64,000 nucleotides of DNA from Oscillospiraceae bacterium (GTDB lineage Bacteria > Bacillota > Clostridia > Oscillospirales > Oscillospiraceae): positions 1 to 64,000 of the forward strand of contig JAGBQR010000038.1 of the NCBI GenBank assembly GCA_017632775.1, in the 5' to 3' direction. Below, in pieces: positions 7,628 through 15,523 of the stretch; position 1 is the stretch's first letter, and every line of letters begins with the position of its first letter. Position numbers and translations under genes: made by a program. The notes below the pieces were generated by a model. That model was not told where the DNA came from, searched no databases, and saw only the letters and a list, made by a program, of their open reading frames with translations.

Positions 7628-7840
7628 TTGAAGATCCTGAACAGCGTAGAGATCAAACGAGTGAACGGTGCCTGGCTTTACCGGGACATCCAGAAGCATC
7701 AGTGGCAGGTGATCATCGGGAACGGAGAGATCGAATTTACCAGCGGCGATTACCTGACAGCTTACCACTGGGCCATCGATAAGCATCAGCGGACCCGGAT
7801 CGTCAGCAGGCTGGAACTGGAAAGCGTTCTGGAAACCTGA
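7628..7840 (+). CDS. Small soluble protein of the TGTGAC regulon, unknown function
   Basis: 70 residues from a TTG start that has GGGAGG about eight bases upstream; an in-frame ATG at 7610 (76 residues) has no comparable RBS. The product is charged and aromatic-rich, with no signal peptide, membrane segment or GG leader. I do not recognise the family. It stands alone between direct-repeat promoter site 2 and a strong terminator, which argues that it is a real gene. Confidence 0.68.
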   Translation: MKILNSVEIKRVNGAWLYRDIQKHQWQVIIGNGEIEFTSGDYLTAYHWAIDKHQRTRIVSRLELESVLET

Positions 7841-7855
7841 GCGACCGGAAAAGAG

Positions 7856-7893
7856 GAAGGGGAACGGAAATGATCCGTTCCCCTTCCCTTTTT
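7856..7893 (+). terminator. Hairpin terminator
   Basis: Perfect 13-bp stem (7856-7868 with 7874-7886), AATGA loop, then CCTTTTT. Confidence 0.9.
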
Positions 7894-7956
7894 CCATTGG
7901 TCCGGAGGAATCGCTTCCTCATCCTGCCGCTCCGCCGGAACGGAAGCATGTTTCGT

Positions 7957-7985
7957 TTGACACCATGGACCGTACGCGATATAAT
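7957..7985 (+). promoter_or_regulatory. Consensus housekeeping promoter
   Basis: Exact consensus: TTGACA (7957-7962), 17 bp, TATAAT (7980-7985). It drives the lipoprotein gene at 8051 and predicts strong constitutive expression. Confidence 0.9.
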
Positions 7986-8050
7986 CGGCCCGTAATCAGA
8001 CTGATTCACAAGGAAACCAGGCGAAAACATGCGTTCAGGAGGATAAAAAT

Positions 8051-8674
8051 ATGAAAAAGATGCTCGCACTTCTTCTTGCATTCCTTCTTGCGGCAGCCCT
8101 GCTGGCCGCCTGCGGAGAAACCGCGGCACCGGCCGCAGCCCCTGCTCCTGCCGAGACGGACTTCTCCTCCGTAAAAACCTTTGGAGATCTGCTGTCCCGC
8201 TATCCGGAGGCGCTCCAGTCCGGTTCCATGGATAACATCTTCTTCTATGCCTTCCAGACAGGCGATACGGTTTTCCGTGCCGTGATCGAGATGCCTCAGG
8301 ATATCTCGGACTCATATTACGATCTGGACTGGTTCGATGATGATCACGATGTCAAGCGCAACGAACTTCTCGCCCCGCTGGAAATCAAGGCGATCGAAAA
8401 CATCTCCGAGATGGCGGCAAACGAAGCGGATGTGAATGCCTACATCGGAAAAACCGGCGGAGATCTGCTTGACGACGGCTTTTATCTCTATTTCTGGAAT
8501 CTGGAGACCATGGAGTTCGGCTTTACCCGTGGCACGGCTTCCTACAATGTTGTCCTTGACGGAGCTGTCGCCGAAGCGGACTGGGACGATTTTTCGGACG
8601 AAGATATCCGGGATATGACCGTGAAATCCATGACCTTTGAGGGTGTCGGCGACGCCGCCGCGTACGAACCGTAA
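8051..8674 (+). CDS. Lipoprotein of unknown function
   Basis: 207 residues. The signal peptide ends in LAACG, giving a lipid-modified Cys at about 21, followed by a short Ala/Pro/Thr linker and an acidic globular domain rich in Asp, Glu and Tyr. No catalytic motif is recognised. The perfect consensus promoter suggests that it is abundant. Transcription ends at a strong terminator shared with the convergent PepSY gene. Confidence 0.82.
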   Translation: MKKMLALLLAFLLAAALLAACGETAAPAAAPAPAETDFSSVKTFGDLLSRYPEALQSGSMDNIFFYAFQTGDTVFRAVIEMPQDISDSYYDLDWFDDDHDVKRNELLAPLEIKAIENISEMAANEADVNAYIGKTGGDLLDDGFYLYFWNLETMEFGFTRGTASYNVVLDGAVAEADWDDFSDEDIRDMTVKSMTFEGVGDAAAYEP

Positions 8675-8697
8675 ATACCTCCACAGCAAAAGAATGC

Positions 8698-8728
8698 AAA
8701 ACAGCAGGGGCTTCACCCCTGCTGTTTT
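8698..8728. terminator. Bidirectional hairpin terminator
   Basis: Perfect 13-bp stem with A-run and T-run arms (8698-8710 with 8716-8728). It lies between convergent genes and works on both strands. Confidence 0.9.
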
Positions 8729-8744
8729 CTCTTCCGTAAGGTTT

Positions 8745-9290
8745 TCAGTCACGCTCTTTCTCGAAGCTCACGATCCGGCCGGTATGCGCATCCACATCCA
8801 CATTGTATTCATAACCGCTGCAGTAGAACTCCACTTCAAAGACTTCAACGCCGTGCTCAAAGTCCCGCGCGATCTTCTTCACGAAGTCCACATTTTCTTC
8901 CTTCACGCCCGCCCGCTCAAGCGCCTTGGCGAGGGCTTCCTCTTCGGTGATCATTCCGTCAGCGTTCTTTCCGCTGCGTCCTGCCGGTTCACCGTAGAAC
9001 TTCGAGCTGAAGTCTGTGACGGCTCCGGTCTCCATGTCCACGTCCATCTCATACTTCGTCCCGTCGGCATAGAACTCGATGTCATAGACATAGCGTCCGT
9101 CGTCCCAGTCCTTACGTGCCTTGGTGAAGGTGACTTCTTCGATATCGGTCACGCCTGCATACTCCAGGGCGATCTCTTTTGCCTGATCCAGGGTAAGGCG
9201 TCCGTTATCGGCGAAAGCTGTGACGCTGAGGGCCAGCATCATTGCGGCTGCAAGTACGAATACGATGATTTTTTTGACTGCGTTTTTCAT
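8745..9290 (-). CDS. Secreted protein with two PepSY domains
   Basis: 181 residues. Signal peptide of about 27 residues ending AFA, cut by signal peptidase I, not a lipoprotein. Two PepSY units follow: LTLDQAKEIALEYAGV with YDIEFYADGTKYEMDVDMETG, and ITEEEALAKALERAGV with FEVEFYCSGYEYNVDVDAHTG. PepSY domains are linked with inhibition of proteases and with envelope maintenance. The start was set at MKNAVKK after AAAGGA. Direct-repeat promoter site 3 drives it alone. Confidence 0.9.
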   Translation of the reverse strand: MKNAVKKIIVFVLAAAMMLALSVTAFADNGRLTLDQAKEIALEYAGVTDIEEVTFTKARKDWDDGRYVYDIEFYADGTKYEMDVDMETGAVTDFSSKFYGEPAGRSGKNADGMITEEEALAKALERAGVKEENVDFVKKIARDFEHGVEVFEVEFYCSGYEYNVDVDAHTGRIVSFEKERD

Positions 9291-9339
9291 TTTCTTTTTT
9301 CCTTTCGTTTTGTGTCGTGTTTTTTTGTTTTGTGGCCTA

Positions 9340-9373
9340 AGCATAGCACGGCCGGCATCACACAACTGTCACA
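9340..9373 (-). promoter_or_regulatory. TGTGAC direct-repeat promoter, site 3
   Basis: Reading toward the PepSY gene: TGTGAC (9368-9373), five bases, TGTGAT (9357-9362), 11 bp, TATGCT (9340-9345), then TAGGCCACAAAAC. Nearly identical to site 1, including the start of the transcript. Confidence 0.73.
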
Positions 9374-9463
9374 CCGAAAAGAATTTCCGGGAAACTGTTT
9401 TTCGAAGTCTCCCGGCATGGTATACTGGAAACAAGCAGAATCTGGAAAGGCCGGTGAAACGCG

Positions 9464-10777
9464 ATGGAAACCCTTGATCGTTTCTTTCATCTGAAGGAAC
9501 GGGGATCGGACTGCAGGACCGAGATCACGGCAGGTCTGATCACCTTCATGACCATGGCATATATCCTGGTGATCAATCCCACGATCCTCTCGGAAAGCGG
9601 GATGGATTTTGAAAAAGTCTTCACGGCCACGGCGATCGTCTCCGCTCTGGCAACGCTGGTGATGGGGCTGGCAGCCAATCTTCCTTTTGCCCTCTCTGCA
9701 GGGATGGGTCTGAACGCTTTCTTCACCTACACGGTATGCCTAGGCATGGGGTACTCCTGGCGCTGGGCGCTCACCGCGATATTGTTTGAAGGCATCATTT
9801 TCCTGTTCCTCACCATTTTCAAGGTCCGTGAGGCACTGATCAATTCTATCCCATCCTGCCTGAAGAAAGCGATCAGCGCGGGCATCGGATTTTATATCGC
9901 CTTCATCGGGCTGAGGAACGCGGGAATCGTCGTGGGCGGAGCCACCCTGGTTGAACTGAGTGCGGAATGGTTCAAAGGAGCGGCAGGCGTGGCCATGCTG
10001 GGACTGGCTGTTACTTCGGTGCTGCTGGTGAAGAAGGTGAACGGGGCTATCCTGATCGGCATGATCGTCACCGCCCTCATCGGCATTCCTTTCGGTGTGA
10101 CCACCTACGCCGGCGGAAATTTCCTTCCCGCAGCCCCCTACTTTTTCCCCTTTGCCTTCAGCGAGATCTTCGTCAGCGGGCGCTCCGTATTCGATTTCTG
10201 CGTAGTGCTTTTCACATTTCTCTTCGTGGATATGTTCGATACGGTCGGCACGCTGATCGGCTGTGCGGGAAAGTCCGGCATCATACAGGAGGACGGCTCC
10301 ATCCCCAACTGCACACAGGCCCTTTTTGCCGATGCCATCGGTACTACGAGCGGAGCCATTCTGGGCACCTCCACGGTGACCACCTTCGTGGAGAGCGCCT
10401 CCGGTGTGGCCGCAGGCGGAAGGACCGGACTCACCGCGGTGACCACTGCGGTGCTGTTTCTTTTCTCGCTCTTCCTGGAGCCGCTGTTCGCCTCCATCCC
10501 TACCGCCGCTACGGCACCGGCACTGATCATCGTAGGGGTGCTGATGATCTCGCCCATCCGGGAGATCGATTTCTCAAACTACTGCGAGGCGATCCCATCC
10601 TTCCTTTGCGTGCTCTTCATGGTGTGCGCCTACAGCATTTCCGACGGGATCATGTTCGGGATCCTCTCCTATGTGATCGTTCACGCGCTCACCGGTCAGA
10701 TCCGAAAAATCGAAAAAATGACCTGGGTGCTCACCGCCCTGTTCGTGCTTCGCATCCTGATAAAAGCCGTCGTGTGA
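9464..10777 (+). CDS. NCS2-family purine permease (AzgA/PbuG-like)
   Basis: 437 residues, about 12-14 transmembrane helices. The start (FFHLKERGSDCRTEITAGLITF) and motifs GLAANLPFALSAGMGLNAFF and DMFDTVGTLIG are diagnostic of the AzgA/PbuG branch, which imports adenine, guanine or hypoxanthine with protons. The acidic residue in the TM8-like DMFDTVGT region matches the substrate-binding position. No purine riboswitch is seen upstream, only a TATACT box at 9421 without a clear -35. A terminator follows the stop. Confidence 0.92.
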   Translation: METLDRFFHLKERGSDCRTEITAGLITFMTMAYILVINPTILSESGMDFEKVFTATAIVSALATLVMGLAANLPFALSAGMGLNAFFTYTVCLGMGYSWRWALTAILFEGIIFLFLTIFKVREALINSIPSCLKKAISAGIGFYIAFIGLRNAGIVVGGATLVELSAEWFKGAAGVAMLGLAVTSVLLVKKVNGAILIGMIVTALIGIPFGVTTYAGGNFLPAAPYFFPFAFSEIFVSGRSVFDFCVVLFTFLFVDMFDTVGTLIGCAGKSGIIQEDGSIPNCTQALFADAIGTTSGAILGTSTVTTFVESASGVAAGGRTGLTAVTTAVLFLFSLFLEPLFASIPTAATAPALIIVGVLMISPIREIDFSNYCEAIPSFLCVLFMVCAYSISDGIMFGILSYVIVHALTGQIRKIEKMTWVLTALFVLRILIKAVV

Positions 10778-10789
10778 ACCCCGGACGAA

Positions 10790-10820
10790 AAAACCGCCTC
10801 ACGTTTTGTGAGGCGGTTTT
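10790..10820. terminator. Bidirectional hairpin terminator
   Basis: Perfect 13-bp stem (10790-10802 with 10808-10820) with A-run and T-run arms, between convergent genes. Confidence 0.9.
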
Positions 10821-10892
10821 ACTCTTTCCTTTTTCCTTTTCACTCCTCCGGAAAGATCCAGAGGTTCCCGGAGCCCTTCTTCCGCAATCTGT

Positions 10893-12713
10893 CTACGGCT
10901 CTTCGACGACGGCCGGGTCTTCATCCTTCTGAAGCACCACCGTCATCGTTCCCGGGATCTCCGGTGCGAAGTATTCCGTGTCATCCGGGACAAAACCAGC
11001 CGGAACTTTGAGGAGCCGGACAGTATAGCTGCCAGCCTCGCGCTCGAAGAACGCCGTACCGGAGGAGTCGGTCTGTCCCGTCATGCATTCGGTATCCGAG
11101 CAGAACTGTACGGTCACGCCGGGCACGGGAGTTCCGGATCCGTCGGTCACGAGGATGCGGTAGGCGTCTGCGGTCTTCCCGGCGTCATTCTGCTCAGCCG
11201 CTGCAGAGACTTCCGCGCCGGACGCCTTTTCATACAGCGCTTCCAGCCCGGCAGGTGTGACAGAACCTTTCTGATTGTAGATCACTACACCGTTCCGGTC
11301 CAGAACGATGGTCTGCGGCAGCGTGGAGGATCCGTTCACGATTTTCCAGATCCTGTCGTCTTCCGTGTCCACGGCGAACGGGAAGCTCCAGTCCCTGCCG
11401 GCAATGTATTCCGCCGGATCGTCCGTCACAACGGAGGAGTGGACAGCCAGAATGGCGATATCCTCCCCGTACTCCCGGTACAAAGCGTCAAAGTATGGAA
11501 GCTCCTGTACGCAAGGAGTGCAGTAGGTCGCCCAGAGGTTGAGGAAGGTCACCTTCCCGCGTGTTTCGGAGAGATGGAACTCGGAACCGTCAAGACAGCG
11601 GATGGTGAAGTCCTCCAGCTGCCGTCCGGCTTCAAAGCCGGTGTCCGTCTGCTCCGCGTCCTGCACGTGCAGTGTTTCCGGCCGGGACGGCTGTTTCGGG
11701 GACTTGAGGGCCGGATCGAGGAAATTGAACCACAGCAGTGCGAAGCACAGAAGACCCAGTGCCGCGCCCCAGGCAATGCGTCCGGCATTCCTGCGTTTCT
11801 TCTGCTCCTCTTCTCCCAAAGTCCCTTCGCTCGCCTTGAGAGTGATTTTCCCGGCTTTGAGCGAAATGGCCTTCGTCGGACAGACATCCATGCATTTTGC
11901 GCAATGGATGCACTCGCGGTCACCCACACGCTTCACATCCATACCGCAGTTCCGCACGCAGCTTCCGCAGCCGCTGCATCTGTCTGTATCCACTTTTACA
12001 CCGACGAGGCAGAAGCTGTTGAACAGGCCGTAGATCGCGCCGAGCGGGCAGACAAAGCGGCAGAAACTGCGGTAGCAGAAGATGCATGCCAGGACGATGA
12101 TGACCAGGATGATGAACTTGCTTGTGAAGAGCAGGCCCAGCATCCCGAAGAGATCCGCATTCCCCGGATTGGAGAGCAGTCCGATCGCTCCCTCAAAGGT
12201 GCCCGCCGGACAGATATATTTACAGAAGCCCGGCATCGGCATGTCCTGTGCCAGACCATACCAAAGCGGGATGGCGATCACAAACACCGCCAGAAAAGCG
12301 TATTTCAGATACGACAGTACCTTTGTCACACGGCTTTTCCGGATCTTGAAAGTCGGGATCTTGTGCAGCAGTTCCTGGATCAGTCCCACCGGGCAGAGCC
12401 AGCCGCAGATCGTACGGCCGAGAATGGTGCCGAAAAGCAGAAGGATGCCGAGCACATACCATCCGGCGCGATGGCCGGTCGAGGCCAGTGCGTTCTGCAG
12501 CGCGCCAAGGGGACAGGCTCCGACCGCTCCGGGGCAGGAATAGCAGTTAAAGCCCGGGACACAGGCGAATTTCGCCTTCCCGGTATAGATCTCACCCTCG
12601 ATGAAACCCCGGAGATGCGCATTGTACAGCAAGGCGCTGTAGAGCTGGATCAGTCTTCTTGTGGAAGGCCGGCAGGCGCGGAGCCGTTTCGGTTTGATAC
12701 TGATGTTATCCAA
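10893..12713 (-). CDS. Fused polyferredoxin membrane protein, thioredoxin and prealbumin-like domains
   Basis: 606 residues in three parts. Residues 1-300 are NapH/CcoG-like: about five membrane helices with Cys motifs (CGWLCPVG, CKYICPAG, CRFVCPLG) and two 4Fe-4S clusters (CSGCGSCVRNC, CIHCAKCMDVC). A membrane helix near 310-330 follows, then a TlpA-like thioredoxin domain with WATYCTPC, and last a small beta-sandwich of about 100 residues like a Cna-B/carboxypeptidase-regulatory domain. The likely role is moving electrons from cytoplasmic ferredoxin across the membrane to an extracellular dithiol. The start is TTG overlapping the CD1871A stop by 8 bp; the RBS is weak. Confidence 0.87.
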   Translation of the reverse strand: MDNISIKPKRLRACRPSTRRLIQLYSALLYNAHLRGFIEGEIYTGKAKFACVPGFNCYSCPGAVGACPLGALQNALASTGHRAGWYVLGILLLFGTILGRTICGWLCPVGLIQELLHKIPTFKIRKSRVTKVLSYLKYAFLAVFVIAIPLWYGLAQDMPMPGFCKYICPAGTFEGAIGLLSNPGNADLFGMLGLLFTSKFIILVIIVLACIFCYRSFCRFVCPLGAIYGLFNSFCLVGVKVDTDRCSGCGSCVRNCGMDVKRVGDRECIHCAKCMDVCPTKAISLKAGKITLKASEGTLGEEEQKKRRNAGRIAWGAALGLLCFALLWFNFLDPALKSPKQPSRPETLHVQDAEQTDTGFEAGRQLEDFTIRCLDGSEFHLSETRGKVTFLNLWATYCTPCVQELPYFDALYREYGEDIAILAVHSSVVTDDPAEYIAGRDWSFPFAVDTEDDRIWKIVNGSSTLPQTIVLDRNGVVIYNQKGSVTPAGLEALYEKASGAEVSAAAEQNDAGKTADAYRILVTDGSGTPVPGVTVQFCSDTECMTGQTDSSGTAFFEREAGSYTVRLLKVPAGFVPDDTEYFAPEIPGTMTVVLQKDEDPAVVEEP

Positions 12714-13128
12714 GGCCTACACACTCCGTACAAATCTTGATCGCCTTGCCGAAGACGTCCCTCGCGCTCCCGTTGAAAATCCCCGCGCCGATCAGGACGA
12801 TCGCCGCGATCAGCAGTATCGTCCGTATCTTCTTTCCGTCGGAAACCTTGTTTTCCACCCTGCCGCCCTTCACAGGCCGGAGGCCGTTTTCATCCCGCAC
12901 CCCCAGGAACCACCCGGCCGCAGCCAGACCGATCCCTGCGAAAAAGAGCGGTGCGATCGGCCGGAAAGCCTGCACGGCGATCTCCCGCGAAAAGATCCAT
13001 GCGAGCGGATCCTCCGCGTGTGCGGCCATTCCTCTCCGATAGACACCAAGCACAGCCGTGATCAGCATCACCGCAAGCAGGACGCATATGATCGATTGGA
13101 GGATGAGAAAATATTTCTTTTTCTCCAT
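12706..13128 (-). CDS. CD1871A-family CXXC membrane protein
   Basis: 140 residues with about three hydrophobic segments and the C-terminal motif ICTECVGLG, matching the CD1871A-family CXXC-motif proteins of Clostridia. In that family the gene is commonly found next to a 4Fe-4S/thioredoxin protein, as here. Its dithiol may relay electrons to the downstream fusion protein (inference). The start was set at MEKKKYF (ATG 13126-13128), eight bases after AAGGA; a GTG two codons earlier has too short a spacing. Direct-repeat site 6 precedes the operon. Confidence 0.87.
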   Translation of the reverse strand: MEKKKYFLILQSIICVLLAVMLITAVLGVYRRGMAAHAEDPLAWIFSREIAVQAFRPIAPLFFAGIGLAAAGWFLGVRDENGLRPVKGGRVENKVSDGKKIRTILLIAAIVLIGAGIFNGSARDVFGKAIKICTECVGLG

Positions 13129-13183
13129 GGACACTATCCTTTCCTACTCCCTTACAGTTTTCACACTCAGGATCACGGGGAAA

Positions 13184-13217
13184 ACTGTATCACTCCGGCA
13201 GTCACGGGACCGTCACC
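13184..13217 (-). promoter_or_regulatory. TGTGAC-like direct-repeat promoter, site 6
   Basis: Reading toward the CD1871A gene: GGTGAC (13212-13217), five bases, CGTGAC (13201-13206), 11 bp, TACAGT (13184-13189). Both repeats have one mismatch at the first base, but period and distance match the other five sites. It overlaps the stop codon of the PrsW gene. Confidence 0.55.
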
Positions 13218-14028
13218 GCAGGAGCTCATCCGCGACGGGCACGTCCAGCGTACCCTTTTTCCGCCATTTTACGAGTTTGACAATAGTGATGACCGTCATC
13301 GCGATGGCCGCCGCAAAAGCAAGGAGGCCCAGCATTCCGAATATCACCCCGCTGTCGGTCATTTCCGGACTGTCAGCGGAAGCCATCAGGTTAAGCGCCG
13401 TATCATAAAAAGTATGGATCGCCACAGGTCCAAGCAGCGCTGCCCAGCAGTACTTTTTCTTTCCGGTGACAAGCGATTTCCCGTAATACCAGCCCATGAT
13501 CACGCCGCAGCAGAAATGGACCGGCACAAGATTCCGGATCACCGCAGTCAGGATGCCGTTCTGCTGGGCATAGAGGATGTTTTCCAGCACCTCGAACGTG
13601 AGGCCGACGACCGTGAAGCAGATCACCGCGTCCATCCATGTGCGGACCATATCTTTTCTGCGGATCGCGGCGCGGGCGGCGATGTACTTGCTCAGCTCTT
13701 CCAGCAGTCCGGCCGTGATCAGCGTGGTAAATAGAACATAGAGCGGAGAGCGTTCCCGTGAAGGACTGATACTTTCCAGGAGTGCGGGAACGCCAGCCGG
13801 ATCGGTACGAAACATGTCGACGAGCTGTGTGATCCTTTCAGGACCGATGCGGATCGCTAAGATCAGGCCGACCAGAAGCAGGTAGACCACAGAACTTAAA
13901 ATCGTACTCAGTGCACCGGCCAGAAAGAGACGGGCAAGACCCCCTTTGGGAAACGGGTCGTTCTTCTTCGGCTTGAGCACAAGCCAGAGAAGCAGCAGGG
14001 AAACCGGCAGAGAAATGATGATACCCAA
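13213..14028 (-). CDS. PrsW-family intramembrane metalloprotease
   Basis: 271 residues, about seven or eight helices. The family motifs are present: EELSKY (catalytic Glu pair), FEVLENILYA, HFCCGVIMG and HTFYD (metal-binding His). PrsW of Bacillus starts cleavage of the RsiW anti-sigma factor after envelope or antimicrobial-peptide stress; no sigma/anti-sigma pair is nearby here, so the substrate is unknown. The start is TTG with GGAGG seven bases upstream. Confidence 0.9.
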   Translation of the reverse strand: MGIIISLPVSLLLLWLVLKPKKNDPFPKGGLARLFLAGALSTILSSVVYLLLVGLILAIRIGPERITQLVDMFRTDPAGVPALLESISPSRERSPLYVLFTTLITAGLLEELSKYIAARAAIRRKDMVRTWMDAVICFTVVGLTFEVLENILYAQQNGILTAVIRNLVPVHFCCGVIMGWYYGKSLVTGKKKYCWAALLGPVAIHTFYDTALNLMASADSPEMTDSGVIFGMLGLLAFAAAIAMTVITIVKLVKWRKKGTLDVPVADELLR

Positions 14029-14175
14029 GGCGTTTCCTCCCTTTCTGATCGCTCATCGTCTATCCCGGATGTGTTCTCTCCGCGCGATCGCAGACCATCC
14101 GGTCTTTCTTTCCTTCAACAGAAAAATAATATCATGAGGGAAAGCCGAATACAACCTCGGATACGGAAGAAACAG

Positions 14176-14210
14176 GAACAGGACAGCAGGCTTCGGCCTC
14201 TGTCCTGTTC
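14176..14210 (-). terminator. Hairpin terminator
   Basis: 11-bp perfect outer stem (14176-14186 with 14200-14210) and a CTTCGG-type tip, directly downstream of the acetyltransferase gene on the minus strand. Confidence 0.75.
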
Positions 14211-14235
14211 GATCATTTTCTTTTCCGGAGAAGTA

Positions 14236-15459
14236 CTACGCGCCAAGCCCGACGGGTCTTTTCACAAAGATTTCCCGCAGGATCTCCTCCCGGTCACGCA
14301 GTATCGTGTCTGCCCGGAAGAGGGCTGTGTCCAAATCCATTGCTCCCGCGCACAGCGGAACGAGAGTCTCCTGCGTGAGCGTCAGATCCGCAGGCCCTTC
14401 GGTACGGGAGACGAATGTACGGCCCTTTTCCCGGCTGATCCGGTAGATCCCGCTGTTTCCCGGAAGAAAACTGTCTTTCACTTCCAGTGTGAAGCAGCAT
14501 GCGTCCGGAAGCGGAAGTCTCTCCAGAACGCGCGGAACATCTGTGATCCTGGCCATCATGCCTCCCTCTATGCTTCTTTCCACCTCGCCGCATTCCGGGA
14601 GAAGGACGGAGAAATCCAGGAATTCCGGCGACGAGAGGCGCACATGCGTGATTTTCGCACGAAGGCCGTATACGAAGCCCAGAAGATTGCGCAGCGCCTC
14701 CGGTCCGTCATACATCAGTTCCGTCACATTCATCTCTCCGATAAAGGGGCCGTTCGCGCCTTCTTCGAACATAAAACGCAGATAACCCCGGGACTTTCCC
14801 TGCCCGTCCGCGAGCAGATACGTGTAAAGCACTTTGCCTTTCTCCCAGAAATTCCGTTCCCCGTATTCCCCGCTGCCGTGATAGACCCAGAAATCCTCCG
14901 GCCGGAGTTCCGCGAGGTTTCTCCTGCCCGCCAGAGAGATATAGAGATTTTTGAGCTCATCCACGTCCGCCTGACTTTCAACACGGCGCATGTCCCAGTC
15001 GCAGCGGAAACCTGCAAGCTGGCCGATCGGAAAGCGCTGCCTCAGCAGCGCGGAACAGCGCTCAAAGCCGAATTTGCGGTAGAAAGCAGCGGAAAAGGGC
15101 ATCAGGGTGGCAAAAAGTTCTCCACGCTCCGCGGATCTTTTCAGGATCGCCTCCACCAGACGCCGGATGTTTCCGCCGCCCCGCACTTCCGGGAGCGAAC
15201 CTACCATGTGGAGTTCCCGGGCAGAGATTTCTTCCCCTGCGAAGCTCAGCCGCAAAGGGCTGGTTATGACAGCGGAGACGAGCCGGTCCTGATCGCTGAA
15301 GAGACCCCACGTCTCTTCCCTGCGGGGCGCTTTTCCTTCCGCCTGCTCCCGGTATTTCTTTTTTGATTCCTCTTCGTTCCAGTCGAACATAAACGCCGTG
15401 GCGATGATCCGTTCCGCCTCGACCCATTGCTGCCATTCATCGAGTATCTGTATTTTCAT
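14236..15459 (-). CDS. Eis-like GNAT acetyltransferase
   Basis: 407 residues. An N-terminal GNAT domain carries the acetyl-CoA loop (VRGGGNIRRLV, about 94-105) and MPFSAAFYRKFGFE, then a second GNAT-like half and a C-terminal SCP2-type domain (DLTLTQETLVPLCAG region). This is the architecture and length of Eis-type proteins, which acetylate amines, including aminoglycosides in mycobacteria; the natural substrate here is unknown. The start MKIQILDE follows AAGGAG. Confidence 0.88.
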   Translation of the reverse strand: MKIQILDEWQQWVEAERIIATAFMFDWNEEESKKKYREQAEGKAPRREETWGLFSDQDRLVSAVITSPLRLSFAGEEISARELHMVGSLPEVRGGGNIRRLVEAILKRSAERGELFATLMPFSAAFYRKFGFERCSALLRQRFPIGQLAGFRCDWDMRRVESQADVDELKNLYISLAGRRNLAELRPEDFWVYHGSGEYGERNFWEKGKVLYTYLLADGQGKSRGYLRFMFEEGANGPFIGEMNVTELMYDGPEALRNLLGFVYGLRAKITHVRLSSPEFLDFSVLLPECGEVERSIEGGMMARITDVPRVLERLPLPDACCFTLEVKDSFLPGNSGIYRISREKGRTFVSRTEGPADLTLTQETLVPLCAGAMDLDTALFRADTILRDREEILREIFVKRPVGLGA

Positions 15460-15523
15460 TGCTTCTCCTTCTTTTCTGCGGGGCAACTCCCCGTTATTCT
15501 GCAAACCGATGTTATGCCGCCGT

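Noticed and set aside
9374..9463. Purine riboswitch upstream of the NCS2 permease
   Set aside because: The gap between the direct-repeat site and the start codon is about 90 bases and shows neither the conserved purine-aptamer core nor a terminator hairpin.
11439..12740. 433-codon + strand frame opposite the Fe-S/thioredoxin fusion
   Set aside because: Shadow of a well-supported minus-strand gene; composition is not protein-like.
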